NCBI GenBank assembly: GCA_963205155.1
Contig: CAUJJY010000006.1
Span: 1-5,789 of the forward strand
Origin: Candidatus Zixiibacteriota bacterium
GTDB taxonomy: Bacteria > Zixibacteria > MSB-5A5 > CAIYYT01
Direction of reading: 5' to 3'
Length of the DNA stretch: 5,789 nt
The translations under genes and the position numbers were made by a program. The number at the start of each line of letters is the position of its first letter. Within the stretch, counting starts at the first letter, position 1. The notes beneath the pieces were generated by a model. It searched no databases, was not told the origin of the DNA, and saw nothing but the letters and a program-made list of their open reading frames with translations. Shown here one piece after another: positions 1 through 4,017 of the stretch.

Positions 1-1
1 G

Positions 2-130
2 GAGCCATTGCGCCTGGCACACATCATGGTGAACAAGCAGCGACGCAATTACGACATGAATCTTCCGGGTGGAGCCGGGCCATCGCACGGCCGCCAGCGT
101 GATGACGACGACGAAGACGATCGCGAGTAA
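2..130 (+). CDS. C-terminal end of an unrecognised protein with an acidic tail (partial)
   Basis: This is the last 42 codons of a gene that begins before the window. Frame 2 is open from the left edge to a TAA at 128-130, while the other two plus frames close at about 30 and 100. The visible part has a basic stretch (residues 'VNKQRRNY'), then a Gly/Pro/Ser-rich flexible linker ('LPGGAGPSHG'), then a run of Asp/Glu at the C-terminus ('DDDDEDD'). Such charged tails are usually disordered and do not identify a family. No domain or motif can be named, so the function is unknown. Support for its being real comes from the coding-like composition, the stop codon followed directly by two hairpins, and the convergent gene on the other side. 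The reading frame is probable; its identity is not known. Confidence 0.55.
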   Translation, partial: EPLRLAHIMVNKQRRNYDMNLPGGAGPSHGRQRDDDDEDDRE

Positions 131-132
131 CA

Positions 133-168
133 ACTATTGAACAGTTGATATAGATTCTGTTCAGTAGT
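133..168 (+). repeat. Imperfect inverted repeat (hairpin) just after the stop codon
   Basis: Arms 133-144 (ACTATTGAACAG) and 157-168 (CTGTTCAGTAGT) form a 12-bp stem with a single T/G mismatch (G-U in RNA) and a 12-nt AT-rich loop. It starts two bases after the TAA of the upstream partial gene and lies just before the stronger terminator. There is no T-run directly after it, so it is unlikely to terminate transcription alone. It may protect the mRNA 3' end, or act as a protein-binding palindrome. The structure is seen directly; the role is inferred. Confidence 0.6.
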
Positions 169-180
169 CACTAATAAAGC

Positions 181-211
181 AAGGGCGACCGGTTGGTCGC
201 CCTTCTTGTTT
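181..211. terminator. Bidirectional rho-independent terminator between convergent genes
   Basis: A perfect 10-bp GC-rich stem, AAGGGCGACC (181-190) with GGTCGCCCTT (195-204), encloses a GGTT loop. On the plus strand it is followed by CTTGTTT, a T-rich tail that suits termination of the gene ending at 130. On the minus strand the stem is followed by GCTTTATTAG, a weaker T-rich tail that suits termination of the peptidase gene ending at 242. The position between two convergent stop codons strongly supports a shared terminator. Confidence 0.88.
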
Positions 212-241
212 AGAACCCCAGTGGAATTTGATCCAAGGCAA

Positions 242-2170
242 TTAAGGCAGGCAGCCGGCACAGGGCACCGGTCCGCCAGCGAAGATGTGGTTGATCAGGT
301 ACACCGCATCAGAAATGGTTACGTTGCTGCTACAGTCAACGTCCGCGGACTCAAGCGGGTCAGGCGCCGGTCCACCGGCAAAGATGTAGTTGATGATCCG
401 CACGACGTCGGAGATGTTCACGGTTTCACTGTTGTCGGCATCTCCGCACATGTATAACGGCGGCGGCGCATCAGTCACCGTCATGCTCAAACTGATCGTA
501 TCGGCCATTGCGGGATTTCCGGCGTCAGTTGCCACTATAGTGAAATAGTAGTCGGCATTAAAGGTCGGTACTCCGGTGATGGTTCCTTGAGGACTATTGA
601 AGGTCAGTCCAAAGGGGAGGTCACCGCCAAGGAATGTCCAACTGTAAGGGGCGGTTCCGCCAATCGCTTCCATTTGACAGAAGTATGATTCCAGACGGTA
701 AGCGGGCGGCAGGTTGTAACTCATGATGTGCAGATTGCCGTCGCAGTAGTCGCCGACACCGTCGCCGTTTTCATCTTCCTGAAGCGGGTTGTAAAAATCA
801 GGACAGTTGTCACAAGCGCTGCCAATGGAGTCGGCATCCGGATCAGCTTGCGTGGGATTAGCCGTGTAGACGCAATTATCTATATTATTCAGGACACCGT
901 CATTGTCGAAGTCGCCGGAATTGGCTCCCTGGACCACAGTCGCCAGTGATGCACGCACCATACGGGTCATATATTCGAAGTTCATATACGTGGTGCTGTC
1001 GCGCGGCGAGTGGTAGACGGTGGAGAAATTGTATTCGATAATGAAGACCGCCGGGTAGCCATTTTGGGTAAATGGGTAATGGTCAGAACCGCTGGAATTT
1101 CCGCTAAGATAGCCGGTAATACCATAGCTTGCTTGCGCGATCGTATTCCACATACTGGCGTAGGTGGTGTTGGAACCGCTATACACGGTTGCACGATTGG
1201 AATTAGTGATATGGGCGATCATGTCCATGTTAAACATGAACAATATCTGGTCGCCGCGCGCAGCGGCAGCATTGGCGTAATGATAAGATCCGTACAAACC
1301 CCATTCTTCCGCATCGAACGTGATGAATTTGATAGTCACGTCGGTGGGAGTATCAGCGAGAGCCCGGGCGATTTCAAGGACTCCGGCCGTGCCTGAGCCA
1401 TTGTCATTGGCGGCCGGCGAGGTAGTCACACCGTCATAGTGTGCGCCGACGATGATCTCGATCTCGGGATAGAGCGTACCGGTCTTAACAGCAACGACGT
1501 TGTAGCACTGATTCGTTTGACCGTTGAAGTACTGACTCCAACCATCCAAGTAGACGGAGTCGTAACCGAAGGACTGGAATTTGGCCTTGATCCAGTCGCG
1601 TGCCAGAAAGATGTTTGCCGTGCCGGCAACCCGACGAAAATAAGACTGAAGTTTGGCGGTGTAGGCATAGAGCGAATCTTGTTGAATTGTGCCGAGAAGC
1701 TTCTCCAGAGTCGCTGATTCTGTCATGCCAATGAACGGCTTAATCTCGAAGTCTTCAAAAACGATTCGCAGCGATTGTTGCGGCAATGCCATCAGGGTGG
1801 GCTGGAGTTCTTGAGAGGGATCGAATCCGCCGGTAATGCGGTAAACTCGAAGACTTCCCTCGGCAAAGACTACGGGATAACGCTTTACATTGTAATCATC
1901 GAGGCGAAGATCAAGCGCAAGCTCGTTGCGCTCAATGTCAGAGGCGATGACTTCGGTCTTTAATCCAGACGAGGTGAGTGCGGCGACGTCAGACGGATTC
2001 GCGATTAACAAGTATCCATCGTTGGTTTTGACGACGGCATCCGGATCAAGGCTGCTGAGCAGTTGGGCGTCATCTCGATTATCGATTGTGACCTTGACAA
2101 GGTCATCAGCAATTCCCGATGAGCAGAGCAGAAGGATGAAAAAGGCGACTAATTTTAGCGAGGTTCTCAT
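242..2170 (-). CDS. Secreted M28-family zinc aminopeptidase with TSP3, Ig-like and dockerin-like C-terminal modules
   Basis: This is a 642-residue exported metallopeptidase. Residues 1-21 form a signal peptide (MRTSLKL, then a hydrophobic core ending G-I-A before D-D). Residues 22 to about 165 look like a propeptide-type N-terminal domain. The M28 catalytic domain spans about 166-415. All expected two-zinc ligands are visible: H244 (in AHYDG), D256 (in AANDNGSG), E289 with general base E288 (in DAEEWG), D316 (in NMDMIAH) and H387 (in VYHSPRDS). It should therefore be an active aminopeptidase or carboxypeptidase-like enzyme acting outside the cytoplasm; the substrate is not predictable. Residues 419-478 are Asp/Asn/Cys-rich thrombospondin type 3 calcium repeats, about 480-566 an Ig-like domain with the 'GTITGVPT' motif, and 575-637 a dockerin-like pair of calcium loops. 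The start at 2170 is preferred over an in-frame ATG at 2212 because it directly precedes the signal peptide and has GGAG nine bases upstream. Family assignment is firm. Confidence 0.95.
   Translation of the reverse strand: MRTSLKLVAFFILLLCSSGIADDLVKVTIDNRDDAQLLSSLDPDAVVKTNDGYLLIANPSDVAALTSSGLKTEVIASDIERNELALDLRLDDYNVKRYPVVFAEGSLRVYRITGGFDPSQELQPTLMALPQQSLRIVFEDFEIKPFIGMTESATLEKLLGTIQQDSLYAYTAKLQSYFRRVAGTANIFLARDWIKAKFQSFGYDSVYLDGWSQYFNGQTNQCYNVVAVKTGTLYPEIEIIVGAHYDGVTTSPAANDNGSGTAGVLEIARALADTPTDVTIKFITFDAEEWGLYGSYHYANAAAARGDQILFMFNMDMIAHITNSNRATVYSGSNTTYASMWNTIAQASYGITGYLSGNSSGSDHYPFTQNGYPAVFIIEYNFSTVYHSPRDSTTYMNFEYMTRMVRASLATVVQGANSGDFDNDGVLNNIDNCVYTANPTQADPDADSIGSACDNCPDFYNPLQEDENGDGVGDYCDGNLHIMSYNLPPAYRLESYFCQMEAIGGTAPYSWTFLGGDLPFGLTFNSPQGTITGVPTFNADYYFTIVATDAGNPAMADTISLSMTVTDAPPPLYMCGDADNSETVNISDVVRIINYIFAGGPAPDPLESADVDCSSNVTISDAVYLINHIFAGGPVPCAGCLP
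245..448 (-). other. Dockerin-like C-terminal domain of the peptidase (two calcium loops)
   Basis: Residues 575-642 contain two F-hand-like repeats. Loop 1 has D577, D579, S581, N585 and D588; loop 2 has D610, D612, S614, T618 and D621. These match the spacing of dockerin type I calcium loops, with Ser in place of the usual Asp at loop position 5. Each loop is followed by a helix ending in 'IFAGGP'. Cysteines at 575, 613, 637 and 640 could form disulfides. In clostridia such domains bind cohesins. In FCB candidate phyla they occur on many secreted proteins without an obvious cellulosome, so a surface-anchoring or protein-protein role is inferred. Confidence 0.8.
268..444 (-). repeat. Two degenerate tandem copies encoding the dockerin repeats
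   Basis: The stretches starting at 268 and 367 are related in nucleotide sequence as well as protein. Both begin CCGGTCC, have AAGATGT followed by GTTGAT, and run on with recognisable similarity for about 75 bases. The offset is 99 bases, exactly 33 codons. They encode the two calcium-loop-plus-helix units of the dockerin-like domain, and their divergence suggests an old internal duplication that is typical of the fold. Confidence 0.65.
737..916 (-). other. Thrombospondin type 3 calcium-binding repeat region of the peptidase
   Basis: Residues 419-478 read as consecutive TSP3 units: 'GDFDNDGVLNNIDNC', then 'DPDADSIGSACDNCPD', then 'DENGDGVGDYCDGN'. The alternating acidic residues (D420, D422, D424, D431) and cysteines (C433, C453, C456, C476) are typical of the rigid, calcium-wrapped linkers seen in secreted bacterial proteins. 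The region separates the catalytic domain from the Ig-like and dockerin-like modules. Confidence 0.85.
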
Positions 2171-2179
2171 GGCAGGTAA

Positions 2180-2183
2180 CTCC
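2180..2183 (-). promoter_or_regulatory. Ribosome binding site deciding the peptidase start
   Basis: The minus strand reads GGAG nine bases before the ATG at 2170. The alternative in-frame ATG at 2212 has no purine-rich sequence ahead of it, and it would add 14 residues before the natural signal peptide. This site therefore supports the shorter protein. Confidence 0.6.
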
Positions 2184-2216
2184 AACGTAAGAGATCTAAA
2201 ACAAACCAGCATCGAT

Positions 2217-2244
2217 AATATAGTCTTAAATCGAGATTAGTAAA
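2217..2244 (-). promoter_or_regulatory. Candidate promoter for the M28 peptidase gene
   Basis: On the minus strand, TTTACT (2239-2244, four of six matches to TTGACA) is followed after 16 bases by TATATT (2217-2222, five of six matches to TATAAT). Transcription would begin near 2210 and leave a leader of about 40 bases containing the GGAG ribosome site. The position in the 144-bp gap behind the lipoprotein gene is plausible. AT-rich gaps give such matches by chance, and FCB bacteria can use other -10/-35 patterns, so this is only a candidate. Confidence 0.35.
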
Positions 2245-2314
2245 GCTCAAAAGTGGAGACGCACGAGCCGTGTAGATGTGAAATTATGGAATCAGCATAA
2301 AGACGCTTTTGACG

Positions 2315-2641
2315 TTAGTGCGGACTATCAATTCGGCGGAGGCGAATATCGTGGCTAATCGTACCCGAAACGACGAGAGTGTCAATATAGAGGGAGTAGC
2401 CTTCCTTAAACGCGGTAATCTCTTGAGCTCCTGCAGGAATCCTAGAGAAGTTGAACTTACCGTTGGTTACAGTCTTATATGTGTACTCCCTTAAACTGAC
2501 CTCGACCTTGGGAATGGTGAATTCGGAGTCCTCAAGCAGGACCCTGCCGCTGACGCTGCCAAATCGATTGTCTTCATCGACGCCGTTCGAGCAACCGAGT
2601 CCGATAAGCACGAGAGCTGTTAGCAGGAATTTTAGACGCAT
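2315..2641 (-). CDS. Small probable lipoprotein with one carboxypeptidase-regulatory-like domain
   Basis: This is a 108-residue exported protein. It opens with MRLK and a hydrophobic stretch ending G-L-G-C17, followed by S-N-G. That is a lipoprotein-type signal with a slightly non-canonical lipobox (Gly at -3, Gly at -1), so C17 is the likely lipidated residue. Residues about 27-97 fit the carboxypeptidase-regulatory-like beta-sandwich: 'GSVSGRV' (28-34), a 'TNGKFNFSRIPAG' turn (59-71) and 'ITAFKEGYSLYIDTLVV' (75-91). Such domains are non-catalytic modules found alone in small surface lipoproteins or joined to TonB receptors and peptidases. An in-frame ATG at 2758 is rejected because it would bury the signal sequence 39 residues in. 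GGAA lies eight bases before the chosen ATG. It is co-oriented with the peptidase gene downstream, but the 144-bp gap argues against tight coupling. No partner or ligand can be named. Confidence 0.8.
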   Translation of the reverse strand: MRLKFLLTALVLIGLGCSNGVDEDNRFGSVSGRVLLEDSEFTIPKVEVSLREYTYKTVTNGKFNFSRIPAGAQEITAFKEGYSLYIDTLVVSGTISHDIRLRRIDSPH

Positions 2642-2810
2642 TTCGTTGTTTCCGAGTATTGTGATGTCCGATACAAGTTCTACGATTTGCGGGGAGAAAA
2701 TTGTTTGGGGTTCTGAATCAGCTATTGGCGCAGAGCCGGCGGTTCGAAGCCGTAACACACCTATTTAACTTGACTTAATAAGGTCTGCACCCTAACCTTT
2801 AGAATTCAAT
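2642..2810. other. Divergent intergenic region
   Basis: These 169 bases separate the minus-strand lipoprotein gene from the plus-strand membrane-protein gene and must hold promoters for both directions. On the plus strand a TTGACT at 2770-2775 stands out. On the minus strand I found no convincing -35/-10 pair. A tRNA-like fragment (2720-2754) is noted in the findings. Confidence 0.6.
2770..2798 (+). promoter_or_regulatory. Candidate promoter for the membrane-protein gene
   Basis: TTGACT (2770-2775, five of six matches to the -35 consensus) is followed after 17 bases by TAACCT (2793-2798), which keeps only the key T-A and final T of a -10 box. Transcription would start around 2805, within a few bases of the ATG at 2811. 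That is consistent with the absence of a Shine-Dalgarno sequence before this gene. Confidence 0.4.
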
Positions 2811-3986
2811 ATGGCGACGAATTCTGAACTCCGATACGATTTCTGGGACATCCTTAAAGCTCCACGTATGGCACTGTCCGGCAAAAGCTTGCTGGCGCAG
2901 GCGCGTCCACTAGCTTACGGTTATGTCATTTATTTTGCGTTATCCTATTTCGCTTTGGTGGCTGATGGGCAGTTGCTGTCCTCTGCCTGGTTACAACATG
3001 GATTATTCCCATTGCTCGGATTGGAATTGAAGAACTGGTATAGCTGGGCAATCTGGATATTGGGAATCGTTGCTGTCGTGGGCTTTTACGACTACGGAAA
3101 CCTGGTGGTTGCAAAGCTTGGATTTGAGCGGCTACGGGGAAATCATTTTTATGCAAGAAGCGAGGCTGGGAAAGACGCCCGGTCCAATCTGCTTCCGTTG
3201 TGGGTATCGGGAGGGCTGGTCTTACTCCTCATCGTCGTCTTGACGGCGGTTCAAGGAGTGGTGAGCGTGGTTGCCCTCATTCCGGGAGTTGGTGAAATAT
3301 TGTATGCTGCTCTCTATGTAGTGCCATTCTTCCTGTGGTCGCTGTTTTTGGTATTCCTCGCCTTTGGGTTGACAACATCGATCCTTACCTTGCCTGCAAT
3401 CATTGTTGCCCGCGAGAAGGAGACGTTCGGGGCGACATTCTATATTTACAATGTAATTTGGACACAACCGCTTCGCTGGATTGGCATGACTGCAGTCGGT
3501 CTCGTGCTGGCGAAGATCGGAATATTTGTCATAGGTTACTTTTTTGCGCGTGCCTTGCAGCTGACAAATTTTCTTGCAGGATGGATTGGCGGGGAAAAGG
3601 TAAACAGCATTCTAGTCAGCGCCTATAGCGGACTTGACCCGATTCAAGGTGTGATTCGATTTTTCACGACATTGTATCCGGGATCGTGCGTCAGCTACGA
3701 CCCCATGCTGCCCATTGCATACAATCTAAGCAAATTCGATTGGCTTTCCTCAATCTCCGGAACCGAGCAGGCAGCGGCAGTGATTATTGCTGTTGGTGTG
3801 CTGGGTATCCTGATTCTGATGCTGTCGTACGGCATCAATATCGTCACTAATTCGCAGTTATTGGCCTTCTTGCTGGTCGTGTATTCAGAAGACAAGATCA
3901 AATTGACTGAAGATGCGACAAACCGCGCCTCCGAGCCCAACGAAATAGTTCCGGAAAAACCGCAATCAGACAGCACGAACTCTTGA
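2811..3986 (+). CDS. Multi-pass inner-membrane protein of unknown function
   Basis: This is a 391-residue protein with an N-terminal cytoplasmic-looking stretch ('YDFWDILKAPRMAL'), about seven hydrophobic spans and a soluble charged tail (about 360-391). Probable membrane segments are near residues 33-51, 78-96, 131-156, 163-182, 183-199, 221-246 and 320-357; the last may be two spans. The middle 'LPAIIVAREKETFGATFYIY' followed by 'TQPLRW' resembles a motif in poorly characterised bacterial membrane proteins, where an amphipathic helix and a conserved Pro-Arg join two spans. I cannot name a family with confidence; YIP1-like or another uncharacterised membrane family is possible. No catalytic residues are apparent. 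The ATG at 2811 is chosen because an in-frame stop (2793-2795) lies just upstream and the next Met (2868) has no better context; there is no clear Shine-Dalgarno sequence. lepA follows after 31 bp, so co-transcription is possible. Confidence 0.85.
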   Translation: MATNSELRYDFWDILKAPRMALSGKSLLAQARPLAYGYVIYFALSYFALVADGQLLSSAWLQHGLFPLLGLELKNWYSWAIWILGIVAVVGFYDYGNLVVAKLGFERLRGNHFYARSEAGKDARSNLLPLWVSGGLVLLLIVVLTAVQGVVSVVALIPGVGEILYAALYVVPFFLWSLFLVFLAFGLTTSILTLPAIIVAREKETFGATFYIYNVIWTQPLRWIGMTAVGLVLAKIGIFVIGYFFARALQLTNFLAGWIGGEKVNSILVSAYSGLDPIQGVIRFFTTLYPGSCVSYDPMLPIAYNLSKFDWLSSISGTEQAAAVIIAVGVLGILILMLSYGINIVTNSQLLAFLLVVYSEDKIKLTEDATNRASEPNEIVPEKPQSDSTNS

Positions 3987-4012
3987 CATTCCCCCGCTTT
4001 GCACCGTAAATA
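3983..4012 (+). promoter_or_regulatory. Candidate promoter overlapping the stop codon upstream of lepA
   Basis: A perfect TTGACA (3983-3988) overlaps the TGA stop of the preceding gene. An 18-base spacer leads to TAAATA (4007-4012), a weak -10 match. Transcription would begin at about the lepA ATG (4018). The exact -35 hexamer is notable, but the weak -10 box and the requirement for leaderless translation keep this tentative. Readthrough from the upstream gene would also serve. Confidence 0.35.
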
Positions 4013-4017
4013 GGCCG

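Noticed and set aside
1010..1396. Plus-strand open frame of 128 codons opposite the peptidase gene
   Set aside because: It lies entirely within the catalytic domain region of a clearly real minus-strand gene and its product has no recognisable domain, so it is a shadow frame.
2123..2125. Cysteine 16 in the peptidase signal peptide as a lipidation site
   Set aside because: The preceding residues are L-L-L, which do not fit a lipobox (Gly, Ala or Ser is needed just before Cys); ordinary signal peptidase cleavage after G-I-A is more likely.
2171..2212. Longer N-terminus for the peptidase, starting at the ATG at 2212
   Set aside because: There is no ribosome site, and it would put 14 residues ahead of a normal signal peptide.
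2642..2758. Longer N-terminus for the lipoprotein, starting at the ATG at 2758
   Set aside because: It would place 39 residues ahead of the lipoprotein signal, which must be N-terminal to work.
2451..2768. Plus-strand open frame of 105 codons opposite the lipoprotein gene
   Set aside because: The minus frame has a signal sequence, lipobox cysteine and a known domain pattern; the plus frame shows only low-complexity Ser/Arg-rich sequence.
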